Below, piece by piece: positions 33,048 through 42,627 of a DNA stretch of 64,000 bases (positions are counted from its first letter, which is position 1; the number at the start of each line of letters is the position of its first letter). This DNA is from Rhodosorus marinus (Eukaryota; Rhodophyta; Stylonematophyceae; Stylonematales; Stylonemataceae), in assembly GCA_029953675.1 (NCBI GenBank), contig JAMWBK010000004.1, forward strand, positions 558,001 to 622,000, in the 5' to 3' direction. Below the pieces are notes generated by a model. The model worked only from the letters and a program-made list of their open reading frames with translations, did not search any database and had not been told where the DNA came from. The translations under genes and the position numbers were made by a program.

Positions 33048-33202
33048 AATGAATGGTTTAATCGGAGGCTGAAAAAAAACCCCGAGGGGAAAAAAAGACT
33101 AAGCGCGGCGAAGTACTCGCGCCTCCAACATCAAAGCGGCATTCATGCGCCACAGCAGGAAACTTAAGCGGGTAAACAACGATTGAAGACGGTCAGGACT
33201 AT
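33048..33202 (-). mobile_element. LINE family B, 5'-truncated, second insertion at the same site
   Basis: 155-bp insertion nearly identical to the previous one where they overlap. It is bounded by ACGTATGATG (33038-33047) and CGTATGAT (33203-33210), so two copies lie head-to-tail separated only by the target word. Confidence 0.9.
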
Positions 33203-33299
33203 CGTATGATAGGGCTTGTCTTTATATGGCTTTATTAGCCTAGTCTTTATATAAGACCGTCTAACACGTTTTAACTGGACGTATGATGGGGCTTGTCTT
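33203..33299. repeat. Short direct repeats of the target neighbourhood
   Basis: GACCGTCTAACACGTTTTAA CTG.ACGTATGATG is found at 32872-32905 and again at 33246-33288, and GGGCTTGTCTTT twice (33212, 33290). The local duplication probably arose with the LINE insertions. Confidence 0.6.
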
Positions 33300-34598
33300 T
33301 TCATATGGTTTTATTGGACTTTACTGGACTTTACTGGACTTTACTAGCATAGCCTGAAGCGCTACGCAAGGCGTGAAGATGAACTAATAACTAGGGAGGG
33401 AAGCATGCAACCCCAGGCGCCGATGGCGCGCCTCGGAAAGCATGTCGCTGGAATATCGCCAAAGGGAGACACTTAAACGCCTCAAGAGCGCCAAATATTC
33501 AGTAGGATGCTCAGCAAAACATTTCCGCAACCACTCTAAACCCGACTTATCGACGTGACCAAAGCTTTCCACAATGAATGGCTGGAACCGGTGAGAGCGA
33601 CCCTCAGCGCAAGGCAGACCGGCCATGCTCTCAGCATACCGTCGTTCCTTAACTCTTCGAAGGGCTGAAGCCGCGGCCCCCCGGCGGCGGGCGGCTGCGG
33701 TGAGGTGGGCGCTGGCCACGGGGCAGGTAATCGCAAGGTCCACATATGTTGAGCGTCTGGCAGCAGCGTCGGAGACGAGGAGATCGGCTATACAACGGGG
33801 CGGTGCAGAGTCCGAGATGGATCTGGGCAGTTCCGACTCAACCTCAACCGTATGCCCTATCCGAGTCAAAGATTCGCTGAGGATGTACTTGAGGCGAGTG
33901 TGACGCCTCGTACGGAGACCTCGCAACAGTCCGCAGGAACCCAGGAAGTGGTAGCCACAAGCGTCAATCCGGCTCTCACATCCCTGACAGAAAGACGGCC
34001 GATTAGAGTGCCACGGAGCCTGTGGCAAACCGAGATAGATCCGTGCGGCAGAACGGAACTGGAAAGCATCGAGACGATGACTCAATGACGACGGTAGAGT
34101 GGTTAACCACAAGTGCGAGAGGTGGCCTCCCATGCCGCGGAGACGAGCGGCAGTGGTAGGCGGCGTGAGAGGAGAATTGAGCATGACTGTGTGAGCGGCA
34201 CTGTGTTGGCCCCAGGTGAGGCTATGTTGAATCACATCAGTGCGGGAGCTCCACAATCGGCTCAAACCCGGGTAGTCTGCAACAGGGGACCCGGGGCTAG
34301 CCTCTCCGTCATCGGCAAGAACTCGGTCGAGGGGACAATCCTCAATCGCTTCAGCTCGTCCCCATAACAGCTCCCTCCAGGAACGAAAGCGGGACCGATT
34401 TGCGTCCGGCACGGCGTTGCACCTCCTGAACGCGTGTTGAAGACCATCATAAATTGTCAAAAGCGGGGGCGGCAGGGTCACTGGATCCTCGTTGGTCAAA
34501 GCTCGAGCCAAGAGGCAGGCACTTCGCATCCGGAAGGTCACCAACGTTCGCAGCGCGGTAGCCCAGGAGGCAACCGCCGCTGGCGAGCATACCAGCAC
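33300..34598 (-). mobile_element. LINE family A, 5'-truncated, open C-terminal half
   Basis: An uninterrupted frame of about 400 codons (33384 to about 34600, minus) begins within the region after the RT (CSPAAVASWATALRTLVTF) and covers the thumb/linker region, the CCHC knuckle, the RLE motif (RCIADLLVSDAAARRSTYVD LAIT) and the C-terminal SFGHVDKSGLEWLRKCF domain. The tail at the left is TTATT(GGACTTTACT)n. Very high identity to the copies at 40061 and 42628 indicates recent activity. Confidence 0.93.
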
Positions 34599-34604
34599 CA
34601 ACAA

Positions 34605-35660
34605 CAGGATGCTTTGGGAGAAGACCCAGGAACTTGTGGGTGTATAAGCCTCTGTGAATTTCCCGTTGCTATCGAGGGTTCATTGTTAATATTCCGTGCA
34701 AATTAAATACACTATCAACTGTTTAACGCTTCGTATCCAACTAGCTATCCAATAAACTCACTTTCTGCTCTTAAGGCTGCCTAATAATGCAAAAAACTTC
34801 TACCCGAATCGTATTCCGCGGGTTTCGCTCCACCATGTCGACGCTGTGCTGGGCTTTACTAGCTGTGCTCACCTTCCCTGAGCAGTCTCCTGCAGTCTTC
34901 CGACGCGCGTCAGAGACACGACCCCTGTTTTCAGCCTCGGTTCTGTTTTTAGAAAACGGCCCAAACGCTAGCTATAAGCCCATCATCAGATACATCACAT
35001 GGAGGGTGCAGCTTGCCACTCTAATATACAACATCATCACAGGATGCACTCCAGATTCTCATCTGCAGCCCCCAAGCCTTTCGGTCAACAATCCCAAGTT
35101 TTGCGTTTGAATTCTTTTGCACGGCACTCATTTTTAAAACGAAATAGAAAAAAATTACGAGTATTGTCCAATGGAACGAATGATATTGTCCAATGAATGA
35201 ATGAATGAATGAAGGTTACGCGATTCTCGCAGAATCAAAGTCTGTGTATCGAAATCGGAAGCTGGTAGTTTGGCTGAACACTCTTTACTACACACTAGAG
35301 GGATGGAGGAGTGGGTAGGGGAGTTTGATGATTATGGATGAATTGAGCAGATTATCCACAGACGGAAACTAATTCCCATGGGAAAGAGATAGGGGAGAGA
35401 AGGGTGCGATATCTTGTTGGTTTTAATCACAAAAATGCCTTGGGGGAGGGATGGCAGGGAAGCGGGTAAGGGCGACGTAAGCCTTGGTTTGAGACATTTG
35501 CGGTAAGAGTTGCGGATAAATGTCAGGATCACGACAGGAAACGCCGTGCCGAAGTCGTGGTTAAAAGGGTATAAAACTCGAGCTTCGACTGAGTGCTGGG
35601 TGGTAGAGTAGTCAGTGAACATCAACAAGCCGGTTGGAGACAAACCAGTTTAATACATAG
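34605..35660 (-). repeat. Inverted copy of block X start and Cys-rich gene 5' flank
   Basis: From about 34790 the sequence is the reverse complement of 14950-15760 type DNA: CTGAGCAGTCTCC, CATCATCAGATACATCACAT, CAATCCCAAGTTTTGCGTTT. A GAATGAATGAATGAATGAA run at 35195 is a LINE B-like tail motif. 34605-34790 holds nothing I recognise. Confidence 0.7.
35570..35576 (+). promoter_or_regulatory. TATA box of the dead Cys-rich copy 4
   Basis: GGGTATAAAACTCGAGC, same position relative to the former start codon as in the live copies. Confidence 0.65.
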
Positions 35661-35683
35661 GTAAATACTAAGTGAGATTCGTC

Positions 35684-36578
35684 ACGAAATTTGGATACTG
35701 CTTGCTAGCGGTTGCGCTGCTTGCAGTAGGAGCCTTCGCCTATGAGCCAGAGAAGTGCGTACCGGGACTAGTCCCTGGGCTCACAGACGGACCAGAGAGT
35801 GGCTACTGCGATTCTTCCAACTGCACACAGTGCTGCAATGCGAATTGTGAGCTTGTAACATGCAACAACTGTGCTGGGTGCTCGGAGCAGTGTGTCAAGC
35901 AGGCGCCGCCGCAGATTATCAACGTAGACATCACCTGCCAGGGAGGCGTGGACTGTATTATGTGCAATTGCCCATTGGAATGGTCCGAGGGGATCCCTTC
36001 ATGTGTCGAGCGCGTGCTCAAGAAGCAGTTGAAGATCTACGTGTCGAGAACGCCGAAATGCAGATTGAAGAGTAGGTTGAGGAAGGTCAACTTGTACTGG
36101 GCTTTCAAGTTCGGACCCTATTCTACCTCCAGCCATAGAGCCATTAGGATTTCCATTCCAGTGCAAGGACCATAGGAAGAAGTGCATCATCGCTGATCGC
36201 AGCTTCCCCAACGTGACAATCAAGCTTCAGAGGAACTGCCAACACAGTGGCTATCCGGTGTGTGGGGAATTAAAGAGAGTGATTGACACCGACTGCAGTA
36301 CCTGCTCTCTGGATGGTCAAACTGAATGGTTGAGGAAAGGAAAGGTGGAGGAGATTGACAATACCTGCAGCGAGGGTAATGGGAAGTGCACCAAGTACCC
36401 AGACACATGCTCAGTCCACTTCTCCGAAGAAAAATGCACAGAGAAGTGCGTACACAACAAGGCGCCTTGGTGTAAGACCTGCTTGGGTATCAACACAATA
36501 TACCCACGAGAGCCACCACTCTGCGTGAGCGGTCTCGATCCTAACCTTTACCAAGGATGCTATGACCGCCGTCGGTAA
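35684..36578 (+). pseudogene. 32-cysteine secreted protein, copy 4 (dead, inverted)
   Basis: Same gene as copies 1-3 but on the other strand. Three lesions are visible. The initiator ATG is ACG at 35684-35686 (live copies read GTCATGAAGTTTGG, this one GTCACGAAATTTGG). A 9-bp in-frame deletion removes part of ITCNLRKGG. A 2-bp deletion near 36099 (TACTGCGGGC to TACTGGGC) shifts frame, after which a stop follows at about 36173. Beyond it the old frame continues to the original stop at 36578, with further changes (HNKAPW loses a sequon, CYDRRR at the end). The promoter remains, so it might still be transcribed. Confidence 0.9.
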
Positions 36579-36944
36579 ATAGCACATCCGGTCTGCTATA
36601 TTTTCTCTATCTTAGGATATCAAGAACAAAAGGAGCATTAGAGAAGATTTTAAGGGCAAATAATTTCTACATTATAGTAAAACACTCAAATAGGAAACGT
36701 CCGTCCCATGTTTTATAAATTTAACCCTTTTTTTTTGGTAAGAAAAATGAGCGTATTGACTTGTTGTTCGAATCATTGTATTGGTAAACCCAGGCTAGCG
36801 AATCATGGTATTGGGATTAGCAGTTTGCATCACAGTCCTCCAATAGACACAAAATTTTATGACACGTGGTATGGCAACATGCGTCCAATTATATCTGATT
36901 GGATCTCCCAATGGGATCTGGGGATTTTCTAGAATGGTTGTTTT
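36579..36944 (+). repeat. 3' flank of copy 4, also found degraded at 51.5-51.7 kb
   Basis: TTAGGATATCAAGAACAAAA, GGAGCATTAGAGAAGATTTT and CTACATTATAG match the reverse complement of 51640-51710; AATCATGGTATTGGGATTAGC matches 51525-51545. Confidence 0.65.
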
Positions 36945-37072
36945 ACTGGTTTTTACTAAACATAGCCATATGCGCTACGCAAGATGTAAAAGGAAACTAG
37001 GGACCAGGGAGAAGAGCACGTAAGCCCAGGGGGCGGTGATGCGCCTCGGCGAGCGTGTTGCTAGAATACCGC
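36945..37072 (-). mobile_element. Old LINE family A copy, left part (split by a later insertion)
   Basis: 3' end in minus orientation (TTTTTACTAAACATAGCC, GCGCTACGCAAGATG, GCGCCTCGGCGAGCG). It stops at AGAATACCGC and resumes at 37961 with the same word. Confidence 0.8.
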
Positions 37073-37960
37073 TTTGTCCTTCGGGACATACGAAAAAATA
37101 GGAAAAATATAGAGAGGATTAGCATGGCCCCTGCGCAAGGATGACACGCTTAAGACGAGAAGATCCAATTACTTAAAAAGCTTCAGGCTATGCTAGTTTA
37201 CTAAAGTCCAGTTTACTAAAGTCCAGTCCAGTTTACTTGGGTTTGCCACAAGCTCCGTGGCACTCTAATCGGCCGTCTTTCTGTCAGGGATGTGAGAGTC
37301 GGATCGATGCTTGTGGTTACCATTTCTTAGGTTCATGCGGACTGTTGAGAGGTCTTCGTACGAGGCGTCACACTCGCTTCAAGTACATTCTCAGCGAATG
37401 TCTGACTCGAGTAGGGCATACGGTTGAGGTGGAATCGGAACTACCCAGATCGGTCTCGGATAGGGCACCGCCCCGCTATATCGGAGATCTCCTCGTCTCC
37501 GATGCTGCCGCCAGACGCTCAGCATATGTTGACCTCGCGATTACATGCCCCTGTGGCAAGCGCCCATCTGACGGCTGCCGCCCGCCGCCGGGGAGCAGCT
37601 GCTTCGGCCCTTCGCCGCGTGAAGGAACGACGGTATGCTGAGAGTATGGCCAGCCTGCCTCGCGCTGAGGGTCGCTCCCACCGGTTCCAGCCTTCGTTGT
37701 GGAAAGCTTTCATTGTGGAAAGCTTTGGTCACGTGGAGAAGTCGGGTTTGGAGTGGTTGCGGAAACGTTTCACTGAGCATCCTGTTGAATACTTGGAACT
37801 TTTGCGGCGCTTAAGTGTCTCTCTGTGGCGATATTCGAGCAGCATGCTTGCCGAGGCGCGCCATCGGTGCCTGGGTTTGCACGCTTCCCTGCCTAGTGCT
37901 TAGTTCCTTTTCACGGTTTGCGTAGCGCTGTAGGCTATGCTAATAAAACCAGTAAAGCCC
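37073..37960 (+). mobile_element. Chimeric insertion: U6 + LINE A end + LINE A body
   Basis: 888-bp unit bounded by AGAATACCGC at 37063-37072 and 37961-37970. Order: U6 copy; AGCTTCAGGCTATGCTAGT with a tail of TTTACTAAAGTCCAG units (37177-37229); then a 5'-truncated family A copy from GGTTTGCCACAAGCTCCGTGG (37231) to GGCTATGCTAATAAAACC. The last part encodes the knuckle, RLE motif and C-terminal domain but has frame breaks (about 37550 and a 19-bp duplication TCATTGTGGAAAGCTTTGG near 37695). Confidence 0.9.
37076..37178 (+). ncRNA. U6 snRNA retrocopy
   Basis: Begins GTCCTTCGGGACATACG (5' hairpin of U6), continues with AAAATATAGAGAGGATTAGC and ATGGCCCCTGCGCAAGGATG ACACGC, the near-universal U6 ACAGAGA/AGC and internal stem-loop region. 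The ACAGAGA box reads AUAGAGA and the 3' part is AGACGAGAAGATCCAATTAC. No terminator-like T-run and no own promoter context are seen. It starts 3 bp after a LINE target-site repeat and runs into a LINE A 3' end, so it is a retrotransposed copy and probably not an active gene. Confidence 0.9.
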
Positions 37961-38130
37961 AGAATACCGCCAGAGAGCGACACTTAAATGGCAGAGGAGC
38001 GGCAGATATTCTCAGAATGTTGGGAAACAAAATTTACGCAGCCATTCCAAGTTTGGCTTTTCCAGATGCTCAAAGGTCTCCACAATGAAAGACTGGAACC
38101 TGTGAGGCCGGCCCTCTTCACAGGGAACCG
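37961..38130 (-). mobile_element. Old LINE family A copy, right part
   Basis: Continues the copy at 36945-37072: CGCCAGAGAGCGACACTTAAA, CCATTCCAAGTTTGG, CACAATGAAAGACTGGAACC. Diverged and frame-broken. Confidence 0.75.
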
Positions 38131-38184
38131 CCCGTGGTTTATTCCTGGAGCTCTAATCGGCGATATCATCCTGTACCGGCCTTC

Positions 38185-39150
38185 TTGCCGACCTCCGCAC
38201 CAACACCTGGCTCGCTGGCGAGCCGTTTTTGCGCGTGCTCGAGGCTCAGCGACCTGAACAGCTCCGGTCCTGCGCCTGCCGTGCTTGATCCTTTGGTGGC
38301 TGAGGAAACAGAGGTCATTCGCGATCCTCCTGATGATGGATAGGGCTCTAGGAGTCCCGTCACCGCACGCACGGGCGCGTTGAAAAACACATTTGTTTAC
38401 GACTTGCACCGTGCTCCTTGTGGCCTACTTCTGGCGCAAATTGTCTCTCTTCCCCGCGCCCACCTCCCTTGCGAAGTCTTGAGCTCTACTTCAATGGCTC
38501 ACCACAGTTATAAATTTTTCGCCCCACACGCTCACGGGTTTTGAAGTGCGCACTACTCTGCGCTTCTTTTTTTTCGCTAGATTGGATTGGTCGTATCCAC
38601 ACATTTGAATGCCCAAGTAGCCGTGAACTTCGGCCTATCGCAGGGCAAGCCGGTCTTGAAATTGAACGTGAGAAGCCCCTGCCTGTCTCAGATTACCAAA
38701 ATGATGAACGCCGCGTGGCAGACCTCGTGGTCACCTGTGACGATCGCCGCCGTACGAGGTACGTTCATTTTGCTGTTCCTAATCCTCAGGCAAGTCGTCA
38801 TTAAGGGCAGTGGGAGAGCGGAAGGGATTTGCCGCTGCCAGTATGCGACATTGCAAAGAGTTGAAGTATGCGGGGGCTTTGGCTTCCCCGGGCATTCGTG
38901 ATTCGGCTCTAGCTCATCGCCTGGTACCTTTGGTCATTGAGTGCGTTGGGTTTGCGGAAACCGCTGGTTCTCGATGGCTTCGGGAATTGTCCGGCGAATG
39001 TCCTGACCATCTGTCCTCGTTGCTTACCCGTTCAAGTTTCTTGCCGTGGCGTATGAACGCTGCTGTGATGTTGGAGGCGCGCGATCTTCGCCGCGCTTAG
39101 TCTTTGCTTTTCCCCTCGGGGCTTTTCTTTCAGTCTCTGATTATACACTT
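38185..39150 (+). mobile_element. LINE family B copy with internal deletion
   Basis: Begins in the linker (RWRAVFARARGSA), continues LHRAPCGLLLAQI-like and TLTGFEVRTTLRF, then lacks the knuckle and resumes at SSRELRPIAGQAGLEIEREK, PLPVSDYQNDERRVADLVVT CDD, YAGALASPGIRDSALAHRLV and ends LMLEARDLRRA-like with the CCCCTCGGGG 3' UTR. Dead. Confidence 0.85.
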
Positions 39151-39193
39151 TCATTCAGTAGTGGTGGTGGTTTTACTAACGTAGCCTGATGCT

Positions 39194-39358
39194 GTGAACA
39201 ACGAGTAGTAGTCCTCGTTGTTCACTGGTTTAAGTTTCTTGCTGTGGCGTTTGAACGCTGCTTTGATGTTGGGGGGCGCGACGATCACCACGCAAAGTCT
39301 ATTTTTCCCCTCGGCTTTTTTTCTTTCAGTCTGGATCAAACAAAGTCATTCAACAGTA
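39194..39358 (+). mobile_element. LINE family B 3' fragment with 5' fold-back
   Basis: Body from CTCGTTGTTCACTGGTTTAAG to the 3' UTR and CATTCAACAG. A 12-bp inverted copy of its first bases (39194-39205) precedes it across an 8-nt loop. Confidence 0.8.
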
Positions 39359-39359
39359 T

Positions 39360-39980
39360 CCCGCTGGGCCAAGGTCTTTCAATTCATAAAGCTGTCGGAT
39401 ATCCTTCGTCGTGAGAACTTTAGCCCCTACGCCAGCTTGCAGGAGATCATCAGCAAAAAAGATCACCTCCATTTCAGGTTGAAGTCTGCCCCGTCGCTCG
39501 CTGGTATGGTTGTGGAGCAAAAGTAGTGGAAAATGGGGGATCAATTTGTAGCTTGAGTCAAACAATTCATGCGTGTCTTACAATCCTTCTATTCCTGCCT
39601 ATGCCTTCCAAAGCATGGATTTACTTTGTCACGAACCTATCACTTAGGTGCGTTCAGAGCTAGACAAACCGAAGAGGAGCATGGGGCGAAGCGCGCAGGT
39701 TGGAATTTAATCCGAGATTAGGTAAGTGCAGTTAAAGGTTGACAGACGGTCGAGTAAAGCCATCATTAAGAAGGCAATGATCATCATCAAGGGTGCTTTA
39801 GTGGTTATCAATGGCCCAGATCTGTTTTGCGTTTCCTGCAAACTGTCGATGATAGCCTGAGTAGTAAAGTCCAGTGAAACAGAAGAGCACGATTTGCCTG
39901 CTGCAATCTAATCCTAGGCTAAATACGTACAGTTATAACGTGTTAGACGGTCTTATATAAAGACTATGCTAATAAAACCA
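39360..39980 (-). pseudogene. Ty1/copia RT remnant and inverted block X fragment
   Basis: Minus strand reads MEVIFFADDLLQAGVGAKVL then TTKDIRQLYELKDLGPA (39366-39470), a copia RT around the catalytic DD in FADD. From 39590 to 39960 the sequence is the reverse complement of the block X right part (TTTACTTTGTCACGAACCTA TCACTT, GGTTGACAGACGGTCGA). Confidence 0.7.
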
Positions 39981-39997
39981 TACCTTCCCAGATCCTT

Positions 39998-40060
39998 CCT
40001 GCGGAAGGATCATTCACAAAAAGAGTCGAAGAGCCTGGAAGGGTTTTCTTCGACACATCC
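39998..40060 (+). other. Possible 18S rRNA 3'-end / ITS1 scrap fused to a LINE
   Basis: CCTGCGGAAGGATCATTC is the near-universal 3' terminus of eukaryotic 18S rRNA entering ITS1. It is followed by about 45 bp not related to the LINE, then the LINE A copy starts at GGCCAACACAG. The match is only 18 nt and part of it belongs to a hairpin, so the rRNA origin is an inference. Confidence 0.45.
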
Positions 40061-40939
40061 GGCCAACACAGTGCCGCTCACACAGTCATGCTCAATTCAA
40101 TTCTCACGCCGCCTACCACTGCCGCTCGTCTCCGCGGCATGGGAGGCCACCTCTCGCACTTGTGGTTAACCACTCTACCGTCGTCATTGAGTCATCGTCT
40201 CGATGCTTTCCAGTTCCGTTCTGCCGCACGGATCTATCTCGGTTTGCCACAGGCTCCGTGGCACTCTAATCGGCCGTCTTTCTGTCAGGGATGTGAGAGC
40301 CGGATTGACGCTTGTGGCTACCACTTCCTGGGTTCCTGCGGACTGTTGCGAGGTCTCCGTACGAGGCGTCACACTCGCCTCAAGTACATCCTCAGCGAAT
40401 CTTTGACTCGGATAGGGCATACGGTTGAGGTTGAGTCGGAACTGCCCAGATCCATCTCGGACTCTGCACCGCCCCGTTGTATAGCCGATCTCCTCGTCTC
40501 CGACGCTGCTGCCAGACGCTCAACATATGTGGACCTTGCGATTACCTGCCCCGTGGCCAGCGCCCACCTCACCGCAGCCGCCCGCCGCCGGGGGGCCGCG
40601 GCTTCAGCCCTTCGAAGAGTTAAGGAACGACGGTATGCTGAGAGCATGGCCGGTCTGCCTTGCGCTGAGGGTCGCTCTCACCGGTTCCAGCCATTCATTG
40701 TGGAAAGCTTTGGTCACGTCGATAAGTCGGGTTTAGAGTGGTTGCGGAAATGTTTTGCTGAGCATCCTACTGAATATTTGGCGCTCTTGAGGCGTTTAAG
40801 TGTCTCCCTTTGGCGATATTCCAGCGACATGCTTTCCGAGGCGCGCCATCGGCGCCTGGGGTTGCATGCTTCCCTCCCTAGTTATTAGTTCATCTTCACG
40901 CCTTGCGTAGCGCTTCAGGCTATGCTAGTAAAGTCCAGT
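40061..40939 (+). mobile_element. LINE family A, 5'-truncated, open frame
   Basis: An open frame of 266 codons (40088-40888) covers MGGHLSHLWLTTLPSSLSHR, the knuckle CQGCESRIDACGYHFLGSC (C-X2-C-X9-H-X4-C), RRHTRLKYILSESLTRIGHT, the RLE-type RCIADLLVSDAAARRSTYVD LAITCP and the C-terminal domain ending LHASLPSY, followed by the 3' UTR to TAGTAAAGTCCAG. Almost identical to the copy at 33300. Confidence 0.93.
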
Positions 40940-42216
40940 TGGATACGGGAGCTACGTACTGCATTGTTATCAGAGGCATTTGATAGTTGAATGTTTATCC
41001 GGAGGTTTTGCTAGCTATGGGGCGTGTCTTTCGAGAGCGCTTTTTTGTGGAAAAGATGTTGCCGAGACGTTTTGGTGTGTTTGGTTTGGTCTTATTTTTG
41101 TTAACTGGTTTCCAGATGCGCCCAAGTCGTTTGAAACGAGGACAGTCCGGGTTTTGTTCATCCGAACTACTCGGAAGGCTGGGATGACCGATGAATTTGT
41201 AGCTCGCGAGGGACGGCTTGCTTCTACGAAGAGCTATACGCATTTACAAAATATTTCCACAATACACACGAGAAAGGGAACATACGAGGTGAAGACCTCT
41301 GTCGCTCCCATTGAGGAAGCTCCGAGTTTGAGTAACTATGAACTGAAATTTCAGACACTCGTATGTTTGTGTATAGCCCAGTCCGGCTCTGAACTAGTCA
41401 ATGTCGTAACCGAAGTCGTTTGCTGGGCAGCTATCTACTGCATCGTACTAAGACCACCACTGCATCGTATCGCAACACGAGGTTTCTGCGTCTATCCAGG
41501 GAAGGTATGTTGCGTATTAAGCACTGTTGGCAGTTTGTCGGTTGTCACATTGTTTGGTGGTTGGAGAGTTTGCTACTTTTGCCTTTGAAGGTTCTCTAGA
41601 ATTTGGTTCCAATGGCCAGCATAAAATAAAAGAAGGAGGACAAATATTCTCTTATGATATGAGGGGTAGGACGAAATTGCCGCATGAAATTCATGTTCAA
41701 GGTCTCTTCCTCGCGCGTTCGAATGATAAAATTTGGTGTATCAGTTGACCGCGTTGACTCGTTGAATTTTGGCGTTATCGAAGGCGCTCCAAAGCCCTTG
41801 CTCTCCTCTTGTAGAGAGTATATTTCTCCGTGAAATGCTTGTATTTCTTTTAGGGCTTAGCTATTGAATGACCAACGGCATCAGTGACGACATTCTTGTC
41901 CACAACCAGCTCAGTTCAAGCGGCATGGGGTTGGAAGGTTTAGTCCGAGATGGGCGGTCTGAGGAGATTCAAATATTGTTGCCATTACCCAGATGTGAGT
42001 TTCAGACAAACCTGGATCGTGGAAATGAGCAATTCAATGCCGTTCAATGCCACAATTTCCTGGCATCTATCGACGCCATACCGAGCTCTTTCACCTCTCC
42101 ACAATAGCTAAAAGTCTACAACAAACGCAGAAAAAAACTCCTTAGTTAATATCCCTTGCCCTAGAAGTGCAGGAATCGGATACGTTCGTATTCACCGAGC
42201 ATCGATTTCTCTGGTT
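40940..42216 (+). repeat. Repeat block X, copy 5 (left part)
   Basis: Colinear with 15840-17580. A 202-codon frame is open here (40980-41588) but broken by stops in the other copies. Its middle, KSYTHLQNISTIHTRKGTYE VKTSV, resembles the first repeat of the three-repeat secreted proteins (see findings). I do not call it a gene. Confidence 0.6.
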
Positions 42217-42400
42217 TTTGATAGCATAGCCTGAAGCGCTACGCAGCGTATGGACTGTAACTAAGAGCTCGGGAGAGAAACATGCAAACCCAAGCGCCGA
42301 TGGCGCCATCAGCAAGCATGCTGCTAGAACATCGCGACAACGCGACACTGAAACGGCGTAAGAGTTCCAAGTATTCCATACGATGCTCAGCAAAACATTT
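42217..42400 (-). mobile_element. LINE family A 3' fragment, old
   Basis: TAGCATAGCCTGAAGCGCTACG, GCAAACCCAAGCGCCGATGG and GATGCTCAGCAAAACATTTCC match the family A end in minus orientation. It interrupts block X, which resumes with CTCCTGCACGACTCCCCC. Confidence 0.8.
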
Positions 42401-42627
42401 CCTTCACCTCCTGCACGACTCCCCCGAAAATAGTTTTCCCCACATCGTCCCACAATCCTCTCCCCGAAATTTCTACCTTTCATAGCAGTACACTCCGCAC
42501 CTGAACGCAAAATGGCTATCTCGACGGAGAACCAAAGCACCGCCCTCCGCGAGAAAAAAAAGAAAAACAAGGGCGGCGGCTCCATCACCACCGAGCTAGT
42601 CAACTTCTAGTAGCAACTGCTAGTAAA

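Noticed and set aside
35190-35215. GAATGAATGAATGAATGAA run as an independent microsatellite
   Set aside because: It resembles the family B tail unit, so it may be a tail remnant; without element sequence beside it I neither call a LINE nor treat it as noteworthy.
39991-40011. Hairpin GATCCTTCC-TGC-GGAAGGATC as a transcription terminator
   Set aside because: No T-run or gene end precedes it; it lies at a LINE 5' junction and is better explained as a fold-back join.
40980-41588. 202-codon frame in block X as a gene
   Set aside because: The same region in other block X copies is full of stops and frame breaks, so the open frame here is more likely chance in decayed sequence.
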